This document shows, one piece after another, positions 41,422-51,615 of a stretch of 64,000 nucleotides of DNA. The notes under the pieces were generated by a model. That model searched no databases and had not been told where the DNA came from. It saw only the letters and a list, made by a program, of their open reading frames with translations. Position 1 is the stretch's first letter. Every line of letters begins with the position of its first letter. The stretch is from Streptomyces sp. WMMC500 (GTDB lineage: Bacteria > Actinomycetota > Actinomycetes > Streptomycetales > Streptomycetaceae). The position numbers and the translations under genes were made by a program. Location: contig NZ_CP114905.1 of NCBI RefSeq assembly GCF_027497195.1, positions 1,550,001 through 1,614,000 of the forward strand. The letters are read 5' to 3'.

Positions 41422-42393
41422 TCAGCGGTGCACCGAGTCGCCGCCCGCGGTGAAGGCGGCGAGCGCGCGGTCGCGCGCGGCGGCGGTCGGCAGCCCGTCG
41501 GTGTCGGTCACGGTCTGGATGACGAGGGCGGCGACGCAGGCGCCCTCGGCGAGCGCGCGGTCCAGCGGCAGGCCCCGGAGCCGGGCGGACAGGAACCCGG
41601 TGGCGAAGGCGTCGCCCGCGCCCACGGGGTCGGCGAGCCGCACGTCGTACGGCGGCTGGTCGACGCGCGCGCCCGCGGCGGTGAGCGCGGTGGCGGTGTG
41701 GTCGGCCCGCTTGATCACGACGGTGTCCGTGCGGCCGCGCAGCAGCCGGGCGGCGGCGTCGTCGGCGGGCTCGCCGGTCAGCATCTCCAGCTCGTCGTCG
41801 CCGGCGAGCAGCAGGTCCGCCTCGGCGAGCAGCGGGCCCACGACCTCGGCCCACCGCTCGGGGCCGGCGAGCTTGCGGCGGACGTTGGGGTCGAAGGAGA
41901 CCAGGGCGCCGGCCGCGCGGGCGAGTTCGACGAGCTTGACCGTCGCCTCGGCGGCGGACGGCGACAGGATCGGCGTGATCCCGGAGATGTGCAGCACCCG
42001 CACGCCCTCGACGACCTCGGGGCTGATGTGCTCGGGTGCGAGGCGGGAGGCGGCGGAGCCGGCCCGGTAGTACTGCACGTCGATGGCGCGCTGCGGGTGG
42101 CTGTCGCGGAGCAGCATGCCGGTGGGCGCGTCGGGGTCGACGTCCGCGTACGAGACGTCCACGCCGTCCGCGCGGAGCTGGGCGAGGACGGCCTCCCCCG
42201 CGGGGTCCGCGCCGACGCGGCCGAACCAGCGCGCCCGGTGGCCGAGCCGGGAGAGCCCGGCGGCGACGTTCGACTCGGCGCCGCCGATGGACCGGCGGAA
42301 GTTCACGGCGCGCGCCAGCGGCATCCCGGGCTCGGCCAGCATCAGCAGCATGGCCTCGCCGCAGGTCAGTACCTCCGGTGCGGATTCCGCCAT
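41422..42393 (-). CDS. kdgK: PfkB-family sugar kinase, probably 2-keto-3-deoxygluconate kinase
   Basis: A 323-aa ribokinase-fold enzyme. It has VLTCGEAMLLML, the Gly-rich FRRSIGGAESNVAAGLSRLG, VSFDPNVRRKL and the catalytic anion-hole/base motif DPVGAGDAFATGFL. Context with the KDPG-type aldolase indicates 2-keto-3-deoxygluconate as substrate. GGAGGAA precedes the ATG at 42393. A perfect 19-base palindrome is 24 bases upstream. First gene of the aldolase operon, divergent from the GH84 gene. Confidence 0.9.
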   Translation of the reverse strand: MAESAPEVLTCGEAMLLMLAEPGMPLARAVNFRRSIGGAESNVAAGLSRLGHRARWFGRVGADPAGEAVLAQLRADGVDVSYADVDPDAPTGMLLRDSHPQRAIDVQYYRAGSAASRLAPEHISPEVVEGVRVLHISGITPILSPSAAEATVKLVELARAAGALVSFDPNVRRKLAGPERWAEVVGPLLAEADLLLAGDDELEMLTGEPADDAAARLLRGRTDTVVIKRADHTATALTAAGARVDQPPYDVRLADPVGAGDAFATGFLSARLRGLPLDRALAEGACVAALVIQTVTDTDGLPTAAARDRALAAFTAGGDSVHR

Positions 42394-42416
42394 CGGTTCC
42401 TCCACGGTGGTGGGGC

Positions 42417-42435
42417 ACGTTCGTGCTGCGAACGT
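42417..42435. promoter_or_regulatory. Palindrome ACGTTCG-N5-CGAACGT upstream of kdgK
   Basis: A perfect 7+5+7 dyad 24 bases before the kinase ATG, in the region shared with the divergent GH84 gene. The size and position suit an IclR- or GntR-type operator controlling the sugar-acid branch. No cognate regulator adjoins it. Confidence 0.6.
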
Positions 42436-42640
42436 TATCCCGATCGGCGCCCGTTCCGGTATGGCGGGGTGCCGGTGCGGACCGGCCCGGGGCCGGTCCG
42501 CGGGGGCGGTCGCGGGCGCGCGGGCCGGACGTGAGTCCATGGCGGAGGGCGGGGAAGTCCATTGCCCCCGGGGCGGGTCGGGGCGACGCTCGACGCTGAG
42601 TGACGTGTGCACTACACCCCCGAGAGCCCGGAGGTTCCGG

Positions 42641-45349
42641 ATGCTCGTCCCCCGCCCGGCCGTCGTCGGCGCCGCACTCCTGGCCCTGGCGCTCAGCCCG
42701 CTCGCCGCCCCGCCGGCCGCCGGCGCGCCACCGCCGCCGGGCAGGACCGGCGACATCAGCCCCACCCCGCGCTCCGTGGCGGCACGCGGCGACAGCGTCA
42801 CCGTGACCCGCACCGTCACCGTCGTCACCGGGTCCGAGCCCGACGGGCCGGCGCTCGCCGTCGCCGAGCAGGCGCTGCGCGACGCGGGGGCCGAGGACGT
42901 ACGGCGTGCCGAGACCGCGCCGGCGGAGAGCCGCGGGCTCACCGTCTACCTCGGCGGCCCCGGCGCCAACCCCGCCTCCGCCGCCGCCCTCGACGCCCTC
43001 GGCGTCGAAGGACCCGCCGGGCTGCCCGCCGAGGGCTACGTCCTGGCCGCCGGCACCGCGGAGCCGGGCGGCGGCACCCCCGGCGGCGACGGCATCGTGC
43101 TGGCCGGCGCCGACGCCACCGGCACGTACTACGCCGCGCAGAGCCTGCGCCAGCTCCTCCCGCACCGCGACTCCCCCGGCACCCGCCTCGCCGGCACCGC
43201 CGTGCGCGACTGGCCCGGCACCGGCTGGCGTGGCGCCATCGAGGGCTTCTACGGCGTCCCGTGGTCCCACGCCTCGCGCCTGGACCAGCTCTCGTTCTAC
43301 GGCGAGCACAAGATGAACATCTACGTCTACTCGCCCAAGGACGACCCGTACCTGCGCGGGCGCTGGCGCGAGCCGTACCCCGAGGACGAACTCGCGCGCA
43401 TCGCCGAGCTGGTCGAGACCGCCCGCGCGCACCACGTCGAGTTCACCTACGCCCTCTCCCCCGGCCTGTCCGTCTGCTACAGCTCCGACGCGGACGTCCA
43501 GGCGCTGAACGACAAGTTCCAGACGCTGTGGGACATCGGCGTCCGCACCTTCGCCGTGCCGCTGGACGACATCAGCTACACCGACTGGAACTGCGCGGCC
43601 GACGAGGAGCGCTTCGGCACCGGCGGCGGCGCCGCGGGCGCGGCCCAGGCGCATCTGCTCAACCGCGTCAACCGCGAGTTCGTCCGCACCCACGACGGCG
43701 CCGAGCCGCTGCAGATGGTGCCGACGGAGTACTACGACACCACCCCGTCCCCGTACAAGAAGGCGCTCGCCGAGCAGTTGGACGACGACGTGCTGGTGGA
43801 GTGGACCGGCGTCGGCGTCGTCGCGCCCGTGATGACCGTCGCGCAGGCGCGCGACGCCCGCGAGGTCTTCGGCCACCCGATCCTGGCCTGGGACAACTAC
43901 CCGGTCAACGACTACGCGCAGCAGCGGCTGCTGCTCGGCCCGTTGGGCGGCCGGGAGAAGGGCCTGCCGGGCGAGCTGGCCGGGATCACCGCCAACCCCA
44001 TGAACCAGGCCGCCGCGTCGAAGATCGCGCTGTACACGGTGGCCGACTTCGCCTGGAACGACGCCGCGTACGACCCGCGGACGTCCTGGGCGGGGGCGCT
44101 CGCCGAGCTGGCGGGCGGCGACCGGCGCACGACCGCCGCGCTGCGGGCCTTCGCCGACGCCTCGTACGGCTCGGCGCTCAACCCCGGCCAGGCGCCGGAG
44201 CTGTCGGCGGCCGTCGCCGCGTACTGGGACGGCGGCGGCGCGGACGCGCTGGACGACGTGCTGCGCGACCTTCAGGCCGCGCCAGGCGTGCTGCGCGACC
44301 GGCTGCCGGACCGGGCGTTCGTCGAGGAGGCGGGACCGTGGCTGGACGCCACCCGCGACTGGGGCACCGCCACCCGCACCGCCCTGCGGATGGTCGAGGC
44401 CGCCCGCGACGGGGACGGCGACCGCGCCTGGCGGCTGCGGCAGCGGCTGCCGGAACTGGTGGACCGGGCGAAGTCACACGTGTACACGGGCCTCGGCGGA
44501 CGCGAGGTGCCGGTCGTCGTCGGCGAGGGCGTGCTCGACGCCTTCGTCGCGGACGCCGCCGCCGCGCACGACCGCTCGCTGGGGCTGCCCGCGCGGCCGA
44601 AGGGCGCCACGGACCTCGGCACGTACCAGGGCAACACCGTGGACCGGATGACGGACGGCGACGACTCGACGTTCTTCTGGAGCGACGGCGCGCCGGGCGC
44701 CGGCTCGTGGGTGAGCGTGGACCTGCACGGCGAGCGGGAGATCGGCGCGGTCACGCTGGCGATGGCCAAGCCCGGCAGCCCGGACGACTACGTCCGCGAA
44801 GGCGTGCTGGAGTACTCCGCCGACGGCGAGACGTGGACGGAGCTGGCGGCCTTCTCCGGCACGCCGGACGTCGAGGCGGCGGCGCCGGCGGGCACGCAGG
44901 CGCGGTACGTGCGCGCCAGGTCGACGGCGGAGCAGGACAACTGGCTGGTGGTCCGCGAGTTCACCGTCGCCGGCGGCGGTGCGACGACGACGGCCGGCGG
45001 CCCGCCGGCGGCCGAGGGCAGCTCCCTGGCCGCCGCCGCGGACGGCGACACCGCCTCCGTCTACCGCGCCGCCCGCGCGCCCGCGGCCGGTGAGGCGCTG
45101 GAAATCCGGTTCGCGGAGCCGCGTGCGCCCGGGTCGCTGGTCGTGCTCCGCCCGCAGGGCGCGCCGGAGGCGGGCGCGACGGTTCAGGTACGGAACGAGC
45201 CGGCCGGCCCGTGGCGTACGGCGGGCCGGCTGGCCGGCGCGTACACCGAACTCCGCGTGCCCGGCGGGGCGGTGGCCGAGGTCCGGCTGCGGTGGTCGGG
45301 CGGCGGAGCCGTGCCGCAGGTCGCGGACGTGGGGGTGACCGGAGGCTGA
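42641..45349 (+). CDS. Secreted GH84 beta-N-acetylglucosaminidase-like protein with CBM32
   Basis: A 902-aa exported glycosidase. Signal peptide VVGAALLALALSPLAAPPAAGA is followed by a GH20b/GH84 N-terminal domain (about 35-190). The GH84 barrel has WRGAIEGFYGVPWSHASRLD, MNIYVYSPKDDPY, FTYALSPGLS and the catalytic Asp pair in FAVPLDDISYTDW, ending with GHPILAWDNYPVNDY. C-terminal F5/8-type (CBM32-like) domains begin about residue 650 (YQGNTVDRMTDGDDSTFFWS). It would release N-acetylglucosamine from glycans outside the cell. The ATG at 42641 has GGAGG upstream. A strong terminator follows. Confidence 0.9.
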   Translation: MLVPRPAVVGAALLALALSPLAAPPAAGAPPPPGRTGDISPTPRSVAARGDSVTVTRTVTVVTGSEPDGPALAVAEQALRDAGAEDVRRAETAPAESRGLTVYLGGPGANPASAAALDALGVEGPAGLPAEGYVLAAGTAEPGGGTPGGDGIVLAGADATGTYYAAQSLRQLLPHRDSPGTRLAGTAVRDWPGTGWRGAIEGFYGVPWSHASRLDQLSFYGEHKMNIYVYSPKDDPYLRGRWREPYPEDELARIAELVETARAHHVEFTYALSPGLSVCYSSDADVQALNDKFQTLWDIGVRTFAVPLDDISYTDWNCAADEERFGTGGGAAGAAQAHLLNRVNREFVRTHDGAEPLQMVPTEYYDTTPSPYKKALAEQLDDDVLVEWTGVGVVAPVMTVAQARDAREVFGHPILAWDNYPVNDYAQQRLLLGPLGGREKGLPGELAGITANPMNQAAASKIALYTVADFAWNDAAYDPRTSWAGALAELAGGDRRTTAALRAFADASYGSALNPGQAPELSAAVAAYWDGGGADALDDVLRDLQAAPGVLRDRLPDRAFVEEAGPWLDATRDWGTATRTALRMVEAARDGDGDRAWRLRQRLPELVDRAKSHVYTGLGGREVPVVVGEGVLDAFVADAAAAHDRSLGLPARPKGATDLGTYQGNTVDRMTDGDDSTFFWSDGAPGAGSWVSVDLHGEREIGAVTLAMAKPGSPDDYVREGVLEYSADGETWTELAAFSGTPDVEAAAPAGTQARYVRARSTAEQDNWLVVREFTVAGGGATTTAGGPPAAEGSSLAAAADGDTASVYRAARAPAAGEALEIRFAEPRAPGSLVVLRPQGAPEAGATVQVRNEPAGPWRTAGRLAGAYTELRVPGGAVAEVRLRWSGGGAVPQVADVGVTGG

Positions 45350-45360
45350 CCGCGTACGGC

Positions 45361-45388
45361 CCCGGCGGCGGCCCTGTCCGCCGCCGGG
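45361..45388 (+). terminator. Terminator after GH84 gene
   Basis: CCCGGCGGCGG - CCCTGT - CCGCCGCCGGG, a perfect 11-pair stem 11 bases past the stop. The remaining ~210 bases up to the convergent allantoicase gene show no gene. Confidence 0.78.
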
Positions 45389-45601
45389 GCCGGCGCCCGC
45401 GGGCCCCGCGGGGCGGGTGACCACGGGGCCGTGACCACGGGCGTGGCCGCACGGCGCGGGACCATGGGCGCACGCCGGGTAGCCCGCTCCGCGGGCCGTG
45501 GCCGCGAGACGCACGCCGCGGCCCGAAGGCGCAGCCTCTCCCGGCCGCGGCGGCACCACCCGCGTACCGCAACCGGCGCGCCGCGCCGCGGCCCGTGCCC
45601 C

Positions 45602-46696
45602 TCAGGCCCCGCCCCGCTCCCCCTCCGGTGCCGGGCTCCCGTGCAGGCGCAGCCGCGAGATCCCCCCGTCCGGGTGGATGTCGATGCGCGCGTGCGTGCC
45701 GATCGCCGCCGTGGCCAGGACGAAGCGGTGGTTGGTGTCCGGCTGGAGCCGGGTGCGGGGCAGGATCTCGGTCCAGGCGCCGGCGGCCCCGTCCCGTACC
45801 GAGACCGCCGCCCAGCCCGCCGCGTTGCCCTTCAGGTACGCCGTGTCTATCTCCACCGCGCGGATCTCGCCGCGGCCGGCGAGCGCGTAGCGGATCCAGT
45901 CGTGGCCGCCGTCCCGGCGGCGCCGCGTCTCCCAGCCGTCGTCCATCTGCCGCGAGCGGCCGGGGCGGATGGTGTTGACGGGCGGGGAGTAGAAGCGGTC
46001 CGAGGCGTCCTCGACGCGGCCGCCGTGCTCCAGCGCGACGAGGTCGAAGGTGCCGAGCGCCGCCAGCCACGCCGGGTCCGGGACGACCTCGCCGTGGACG
46101 CGCAGCCGCGCGATGCCGCCGTCGGGGTGCTGGCGCAGCCGCAGATGGGTCACGCGCCGTCCGCCGGCGACGGCGAAGCCGTTCGCGGCGTGGCCGCCGA
46201 CCGCCGTGCGGGGCACCAGTTCGGTCCAGGTGACGCCGGCCGCGAGCAGCGCCTCGGGGGACGGCGCGCCGGGGACCTCCGCACCCTCGACGCTCACGGA
46301 CTGCGGGTGGTTGCCGCGGAAGTGGGCGGTGTCGACGACGATGCCGCGGACGACGCCGGGGGCGCCGAGGCGTACCAGCGCCCAGTCGTGGTCGCCCGCG
46401 GCCGGGTGCGGGGCCTCGGCGGTGGCGCCGCGGCGGCGGCGGGTCTCCCAGCCGTCCATGACCTTGCCCTTGTGGCCGAACGCCGCCGGGTCGAACTCCG
46501 CCCGCTCCGGCCGCAGCAGGTTCTCGCGCGGGGCGAAGAACTCGTCGTTCGCGGCGATCACCGCCCCGCCCAGGCGCCGGTCGGCGAGGTCGGGCAGGGC
46601 GGCGAAGGCGAAGTCGGCGGCGCGGTAGTCGGCGTAGGGGTCGCCGCCGCCGTACGGGGCGGCGGCGCCGGTGAAGCGGGGGATCTCGGCCGTCAT
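45602..46696 (-). CDS. alc: Allantoicase
   Basis: A 364-aa enzyme hydrolysing allantoate to ureidoglycolate and urea. It has the duplicated allantoicase beta-sandwich: the block [10 protein letters not shown] occurs twice (near residues 80 and 245), each followed by a DW-x-RLG/RYAL strand and an H/Y-x-GN element ([34 protein letters not shown]). [11 protein letters not shown] and [13 protein letters not shown] are the matching substrate-site segments. The start ATG at 46696 overlaps the allantoinase stop by four bases. Second gene of the allantoin operon. Confidence 0.94.
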   Translation of the reverse strand: MTAEIPRFTGAAAPYGGGDPYADYRAADFAFAALPDLADRRLGGAVIAANDEFFAPRENLLRPERAEFDPAAFGHKGKVMDGWETRRRRGATAEAPHPAAGDHDWALVRLGAPGVVRGIVVDTAHFRGNHPQSVSVEGAEVPGAPSPEALLAAGVTWTELVPRTAVGGHAANGFAVAGGRRVTHLRLRQHPDGGIARLRVHGEVVPDPAWLAALGTFDLVALEHGGRVEDASDRFYSPPVNTIRPGRSRQMDDGWETRRRRDGGHDWIRYALAGRGEIRAVEIDTAYLKGNAAGWAAVSVRDGAAGAWTEILPRTRLQPDTNHRFVLATAAIGTHARIDIHPDGGISRLRLHGSPAPEGERGGA

Positions 46697-48054
46697 GCGG
46701 GCTGTTGCCTCTCGTCCCGGTCGGTGCGGCCGAGGAGCCGGCCGCGGGGTTCGGTGTGGACGCCGCCGTGGTGGACGCGGCGCCCGCGCAGCCAGGTGGC
46801 GCGGACGACGCCGTGCAGCCGCCGGCCGGCGTACGCGGTGACGCGGTTCTTGTGCTCCAGGTCCGCCGGATCGACGGTGAAGGCCGCGTCGGGGTCGAGG
46901 ACGGCGAAGTCCGCGTCGCGGCCGGGCTCGATGGCGCCCTTGGCGGCGAGCCCGGCGAACCGGGCCGGTCCCGCGGCCATCCAGTGGGCGACGTCGGCGA
47001 GCCCGTGGCCGCGGCGGCGGGCCTCGGTCCAGACGGCGGGCAGGCCGAGCTGGAGCGAGGAGATCCCGCCCCAGGCGGTGGCGAAGTCGCCGGTCTTCAG
47101 CTCGGCGGTGGCCGGCGAGTGGTCGGAGACGACGCAGTCGATCGTGCCGTCGGCGAGGCCGGCCCAGAGCAGATCCCGGTTGGCGGCCTCGCGGATGGGC
47201 GGGCAGCACTTGAACTCCGTGGCGCCGTCCGGGATCTCCTCGGCGGTGAGGGTGAGGAAGTGCGGGCAGGTCTCGGCGGTGACGGGCAGGCCGGCGCGGC
47301 GGGCGGCGGCCAGGGCGGGCAGGGCGTCGGCGGAGGAGAGGTGGAGGACGTGGACGCGGGTGCCGTGCCGCTCGGCGAGCGCGACGACCCGGGCGACGGC
47401 CCGGTTCTCGGCGGCGCGCGGCCGGGAGGCGAGGAAGCCGGCGTAGTCGCGGCCGGGGACCGGCGGGGCGGCGTCGAGCACGTCGGGGTCCTCGGCGTGG
47501 ACGACGAGCAGCGCCCCGAGCCGGGCGGCCTCGGCGGCGGCGCGCTCCAGGTCCGTACCGGCGAGCCGGGGGAACTCCTCGACGCCGGACGGGGAGAGGA
47601 AGCACTTGAAGCCGAAGACGCCGGCGGCGTACAGCGGCGCGAGGTCGGTGGCGTTCCCGGGGACCGCCCCGCCCCAGAACCCGACGTCGACGTGCGCCCG
47701 GGGCCCGGCGACCGCCCGCTTGACGGCGAGCGCCGCGGCCGTGGTGGTCGGCGGCAGGCTGTTGAGCGGCATGTCGATCAGGGTGGTGACGCCGCCGGCG
47801 GCGGCGGCCCGGGTGGCGGTGGCGAAGCCCTCCCACTCGGTGCGGCCGGGGTCGTTGACGTGGACGTGGGTGTCGACGAGACCCGGCAGCAGCGCGTCGT
47901 CGCCGCAGTCCTCGGCGCGGGCGCCGGGCGGCGGGGCCGTGTCGTACGGCAGCACGGCGGCGATCCGGCCGCCGGCGACCGCGACGGCGGCGGGGCGCTC
48001 ACCCTCCGGGGTGACGACGCGGCGCGAGCGCAGCACCAGTTCGACGTCCGGCAC
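46693..48054 (-). CDS. allB: Allantoinase
   Basis: A 453-aa amidohydrolase opening allantoin to allantoate. It has [23 protein letters not shown] (metal His pair), the carbamylated-lysine region [33 protein letters not shown] and VVSDHSPA. The frame is open to ATG 48078, but that codon abuts an operator palindrome without a ribosome binding site. GTG 48054 has GAGAGGAG six bases before it and is preferred. Operon with allantoicase; divergent from the IclR-type regulator gene. Control by that regulator through the palindrome at 48083-48099 is likely. Confidence 0.94.
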   Translation of the reverse strand: MPDVELVLRSRRVVTPEGERPAAVAVAGGRIAAVLPYDTAPPPGARAEDCGDDALLPGLVDTHVHVNDPGRTEWEGFATATRAAAAGGVTTLIDMPLNSLPPTTTAAALAVKRAVAGPRAHVDVGFWGGAVPGNATDLAPLYAAGVFGFKCFLSPSGVEEFPRLAGTDLERAAAEAARLGALLVVHAEDPDVLDAAPPVPGRDYAGFLASRPRAAENRAVARVVALAERHGTRVHVLHLSSADALPALAAARRAGLPVTAETCPHFLTLTAEEIPDGATEFKCCPPIREAANRDLLWAGLADGTIDCVVSDHSPATAELKTGDFATAWGGISSLQLGLPAVWTEARRRGHGLADVAHWMAAGPARFAGLAAKGAIEPGRDADFAVLDPDAAFTVDPADLEHKNRVTAYAGRRLHGVVRATWLRGRRVHHGGVHTEPRGRLLGRTDRDERQQPA

Positions 48055-48082
48055 CCGGTCTCCTCTCGGCGGCTCCATACTT

Positions 48083-48099
48083 CAACGTTCTGTTGAAAT
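48083..48099. promoter_or_regulatory. Operator TTCAAC-N5-GTTGAA before allantoinase
   Basis: A perfect 6+5+6 dyad 29 bases before the allantoinase start, in the region divergent with the IclR-type gene. On the minus strand it reads TTCAACAGAACGTTGAA. Copies occur before malate synthase (49818-49834) and the OHCU decarboxylase/uricase operon (55790-55806), all matching TCAACAGNNNGTTGAA. Confidence 0.75.
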
Positions 48100-48229
48100 G
48101 CACTGTCGCCGGGGGTGCCCGCCCCCGTCAAGGGGCAGGCCCGCGGGCGGTTTGGCGGATTCCACATGCTGAAAGCCGGATTCCGGGCCGTTAAGCTGCG
48201 CTCACACCCGTACGGAAGGGACCCCGAAC

Positions 48230-49027
48230 GTGCCCCGCAGCCCCGATGAGCCCAGGCCGCCCGCAGGCGGCGGCGTCCAGTCCCTGGAGCGCGCCTTCGA
48301 CCTGCTGGAGCGGATGGCCGACGCCGGCGGCGAGGTGGGGCTGAGCGAGCTGGCCGGCAGCAGCGGGCTGCCGCTGCCGACCATCCACCGCCTCATGCGC
48401 ACCCTGGTCGCCACCGGCTCCGTACGCCAGCAGCCCAACCGCCGCTACGCGCTCGGGCCGCGGCTGATCCGGCTCGGCGAGAGCGCGTCCCGGCTGCTGG
48501 GCACGTGGGCCCGGCCGCACCTGGCGCGGCTGGTGGAGGAGACCGGCGAGACCGCGAACATGGCGCTGCTCGACGGCGACGAGGTCGTCTACGTCGCACA
48601 GGTGCCGTCGAAGCACTCGATGCGCATGTTCACGGAGGTCGGGCGGCGGGTGCTGCCGCACTCGACCGGGGTGGGCAAGGCGTTGCTGGCGCACCTGCCG
48701 GACGAGGAGGTACGCGCCCTGCTCGCCCGTACCGGCATGCCGGCGGCCACCGAGAAGACGATCACCTCGCCGGACGTCTTCCTCAAGGCGCTGGCCGCCG
48801 TCCGCGCGGACGGCTTCGCGGTGGACGACAACGAGCAGGAGATGGGCGTGCGCTGCCTGGCCGTCGCGGTGCCGGACGCGCCGACGGCGGCGGCGGTCTC
48901 GATCTCCGGGCCCGCGGGCCGGGTGACGGAGGCGGCGACGGAGCGGATCGTGCCGGTCCTCAAGGAGGTCGCACGCGAGCTGTCGACGGGCCTGGCGGAC
49001 GCGACCGCCGGCGCGGCGGCGGACTGA
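48230..49027 (+). CDS. allR: IclR-family regulator, probable AllR
   Basis: A 265-aa regulator. The winged helix has SLERAFDLLERMADAGGEVG and LPLPTIHRLMRTLVATGSV (residues about 18-80). The IclR effector domain has GETANMALLDGDEVVYVAQVPS, LPHSTGVGKALLAHLP and RADGFAVDDNEQEMGVRCLAV with the conserved Cys. It is adjacent and divergent to allantoinase, the position of AllR, which in S. coelicolor is a known repressor of allantoin and glyoxylate genes. The GTG start at 48230 has GGAAGGGA upstream. It probably binds the TCAAC-N5-GTTGA sites nearby; allantoin-pathway intermediates would release it. Confidence 0.9.
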   Translation: MPRSPDEPRPPAGGGVQSLERAFDLLERMADAGGEVGLSELAGSSGLPLPTIHRLMRTLVATGSVRQQPNRRYALGPRLIRLGESASRLLGTWARPHLARLVEETGETANMALLDGDEVVYVAQVPSKHSMRMFTEVGRRVLPHSTGVGKALLAHLPDEEVRALLARTGMPAATEKTITSPDVFLKALAAVRADGFAVDDNEQEMGVRCLAVAVPDAPTAAAVSISGPAGRVTEAATERIVPVLKEVARELSTGLADATAGAAAD

Positions 49028-49090
49028 GCCGGCGCCCGTGCCGAACCGCGCCGCCACCCGGCAACACCCCACGCGAAGCGGGCACTTCAC

Positions 49091-49783
49091 ATGAACGCGA
49101 CTGCCGGAACGGCCGGATCTCCCGGCGCGGACTCCGGCCACGGCCTCCCCGGCCACGGCGGCGGCGCCGTCGCCGGGCTGCTGCTCGCGGCGGGCGGCGG
49201 GCGGCGGCTCGGCGGGCGGGCCAAGGCCCTGCTGCCGGCCGGGCCGGACGGCCGGCCGCTGGTGGAGCGGGCGGCGGGGGCGCTGCGGGCGGGGGGCTGC
49301 GCGCCGGTGCACGTGGTGCTGGGGGCGGCGGAGGAGGCGGTACGGGCCGGGGCGCGGCTGTCCGGCTGCGTGCCGGTGTCGAACCCGGACTGGGCGTCGG
49401 GCATGGGCTCGTCGCTGCGCGCCGGCCTGGCGTCGCTGGAGCCGACGGCCGCCGCGGCTGCGGTGGTCCTGCTGGTCGACCAGCCGCGCGTCGGGCCCGC
49501 CGCGGTCGCCCGGCTGGCCGCCGCGTACACGGCGCGGGGCGCCGAGCTGGCGGCGGCCACGTACGACGGGGTCCGCGGCCACCCCGTGCTGCTGGGGCGC
49601 CGGCACTGGCCGGAGGTCGCGGCGGGCGCGACCGGGGACCGGGGCGCCCGCGACGTGCTGGCCCGCGCGGCGGCCCGCGGCGAGCTGGCGCTGGTGGAGT
49701 GCGCCGACGTGGCGGCGCCCGACGACGTCGACACACCGGCGGATCTGGCGTTGCTCGACGGGCCGTGGGCAGGCTGGCACTGA
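49091..49783 (+). CDS. MobA/MocA-like nucleotidyltransferase
   Basis: A 230-aa NTP-transferase. It has [21 protein letters not shown] (signature with catalytic Lys), [26 protein letters not shown] and the C-terminal [12 protein letters not shown]. The pattern is that of molybdenum cofactor cytidylyltransferase (MocA), which readies the cofactor for xanthine-dehydrogenase-type enzymes. No xanthine dehydrogenase gene is in the window, but the position among urate and allantoin genes suits a maturation role. Preceded by the AllR-like gene (63-base gap). Confidence 0.85.
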   Translation: MNATAGTAGSPGADSGHGLPGHGGGAVAGLLLAAGGGRRLGGRAKALLPAGPDGRPLVERAAGALRAGGCAPVHVVLGAAEEAVRAGARLSGCVPVSNPDWASGMGSSLRAGLASLEPTAAAAAVVLLVDQPRVGPAAVARLAAAYTARGAELAAATYDGVRGHPVLLGRRHWPEVAAGATGDRGARDVLARAAARGELALVECADVAAPDDVDTPADLALLDGPWAGWH

Positions 49784-49817
49784 GCGCCACCGTTCCCGTA
49801 CGGAAAAGCCTCTTGAT

Positions 49818-49834
49818 ATCAACAGACCGTTGAA
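49818..49834. promoter_or_regulatory. Operator ATCAAC-N5-GTTGAA before malate synthase
   Basis: Reads ATCAACAGACCGTTGAA, 5-base inner arms perfect, 116 bases before the malate synthase ATG. It shares the AG-N3 spacer start with the other two copies. Control of malate synthase by the allantoin regulator fits its role as glyoxylate sink. Confidence 0.72.
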
Positions 49835-49949
49835 CTTCCGGGATAAGGAAACTATTCTCCACAGGCCAGAAGGGTTCGGAACCCGGTTCCGGCCGCCCAC
49901 GCCACGTTCCGCTGCGCCCGGCACCCCGTGCCGCCAAGGAGTGACAGCC

Positions 49950-51551
49950 ATGTCCGCAGTCGTCGCCGCCGCCGAGCCCGCGCCCCGCCAGGACGAGGTC
50001 CTCACCGACGCCGCCCTCGCCTTCCTCGCCGAACTGCACCGCAGGTTCACCCCCCGCCGCGACGAACTCCTCGCCCGCCGCGCCGAACGCCGCGCCGACC
50101 TCGCGCGCACCGCGACCCTCGACTTCCTACCCGAGACCGCCGGCGTCCGCGCCGACGACACCTGGCGCGTCGCCCCCGCCCCGCCCGCGCTGGCGGACCG
50201 CCGGGTGGAGATCACCGGCCCCACCGACCGCAAGATGACGATCAACGCCCTCAACTCCGGCGCCCGGGTGTGGCTCGCCGACTTCGAGGACGCCTCCGCA
50301 CCCACCTGGGCGAACGTCATCGAAGGCCAGGCCAGCCTGATCGACGCCTACGAGCGCCGCATCGACTTCACCGACCCCGCCTCCGGCAAGTCCTACGCCC
50401 TGCGCCCCGCCGCGGAACTGGCGACCGTCGTCGCCCGGCCGCGCGGCTGGCACCTGGACGAGCGCCACCTCACCGTCGACGGCCGCCCCGTGCCGGGCGC
50501 GCTGGTCGACTTCGGGCTGTACTTCTTCCACAACGCCCGGCGGCTGCTCGACCTCGGCAAGGGCCCGTACTTCTACCTGCCGAAGACCGAGTCGCATCTC
50601 GAAGCCCGCCTCTGGAACGACGTGTTCGTCTTCGCGCAGGACTACTGCGGCATCCCGCAGGGCACCGTGCGGGCCACCGTCCTGATCGAGACCATCACCG
50701 CCGCGTACGAGATGGAGGAGATCCTCTACGAGCTGCGCGACCACGCCTCCGGCCTCAACGCCGGCCGCTGGGACTACCTCTTCTCGATCGTGAAGAACTT
50801 CCGCGACGGCGGCGCGAAGTTCGTGCTCCCGGACCGCAACGCGGTGACGATGACGGCCCCGTTCATGCGCGCGTACACCGAACTCCTCGTGCGCACCTGC
50901 CACAAGCGCGGCGCGCACGCGATCGGCGGCATGGCCGCCTTCATCCCCTCGCGCCGCGACCCGGAGGTCAACAAGATCGCGTTCGACAAGGTCAAGGCCG
51001 ACAAGGACCGCGAGGCCGCGGACGGCTTCGACGGCTCGTGGGTCGCGCACCCGGACCTGGTGCCGATCGCCATGGAGTCGTTCGACGCGGTGCTCGGCGA
51101 ACGGCCGCACCAGAAGGACCGGCTGCGCGAGGACGTGTCCGTGGCCGCCGCCGACCTGATCGCCGTCGACTCGCTGGACGCGAAACCGACGTACCCCGGC
51201 CTGGTCAACGCCGTGCAGGTGGGCATCCGTTACATCGAGGCGTGGCTGCGGGGCACGGGCGCGGTGGCCATCTTCAACCTCATGGAGGACGCCGCGACCG
51301 CGGAGATCTCCCGCTCGCAGATCTGGCAGTGGATCAACGCCGGCGTCGTCTTCGACGACGGCGAGCGGGTGACCGCGGAGCTGGTGCGGCGGATCGCCGC
51401 GGAGGACCTGGCGGAGATCCGCGCCGCGGCGGGGGCGGAGGCGTTCGCGGCGGGCCGCTGGCAGCAGGCGCACGACCTGCTGCTCCAGGTGTCGCTGGAC
51501 GAGGACTACGCGGACTTCCTGACGCTGCCGGCGTACGAACTCCTGGACTGA
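49950..51551 (+). CDS. aceB: Malate synthase A
   Basis: A 533-aa enzyme condensing glyoxylate with acetyl-CoA to malate. It has the N-terminal [20 protein letters not shown], the catalytic [52 protein letters not shown] and GKI-like [11 protein letters not shown]. The ATG at 49950 has AAGGAG upstream; the open frame begins further out at 49830. The palindrome 49818-49834 suggests induction with the allantoin genes, which generate glyoxylate. No isocitrate lyase is adjacent, supporting a purine-derived supply. Confidence 0.95.
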   Translation: MSAVVAAAEPAPRQDEVLTDAALAFLAELHRRFTPRRDELLARRAERRADLARTATLDFLPETAGVRADDTWRVAPAPPALADRRVEITGPTDRKMTINALNSGARVWLADFEDASAPTWANVIEGQASLIDAYERRIDFTDPASGKSYALRPAAELATVVARPRGWHLDERHLTVDGRPVPGALVDFGLYFFHNARRLLDLGKGPYFYLPKTESHLEARLWNDVFVFAQDYCGIPQGTVRATVLIETITAAYEMEEILYELRDHASGLNAGRWDYLFSIVKNFRDGGAKFVLPDRNAVTMTAPFMRAYTELLVRTCHKRGAHAIGGMAAFIPSRRDPEVNKIAFDKVKADKDREAADGFDGSWVAHPDLVPIAMESFDAVLGERPHQKDRLREDVSVAAADLIAVDSLDAKPTYPGLVNAVQVGIRYIEAWLRGTGAVAIFNLMEDAATAEISRSQIWQWINAGVVFDDGERVTAELVRRIAAEDLAEIRAAAGAEAFAAGRWQQAHDLLLQVSLDEDYADFLTLPAYELLD

Positions 51552-51615
51552 CGCGCCCCTGTTGCCCGCGGGCCCCCTCTGGCGGAGCGGGGGCGGTACG
51601 TGGTCGCATGCTGCC

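Noticed and set aside
45602..47836. Long frame extending allantoicase upstream
   Set aside because: The extra N-terminal part is a shadow of allantoinase. ATG 46696 overlaps that gene's stop as in a normal operon.
48140..48190. Direct repeat GGATTCC twice upstream of the IclR-type gene
   Set aside because: Seven-base direct repeat only, without symmetry or a match to the TCAAC operator; chance is plausible.
51570..51594. Hairpin between malate synthase and SIS genes
   Set aside because: Arms are interrupted by a mismatch and lie in the SIS leader; not distinguishable from background in GC-rich DNA.
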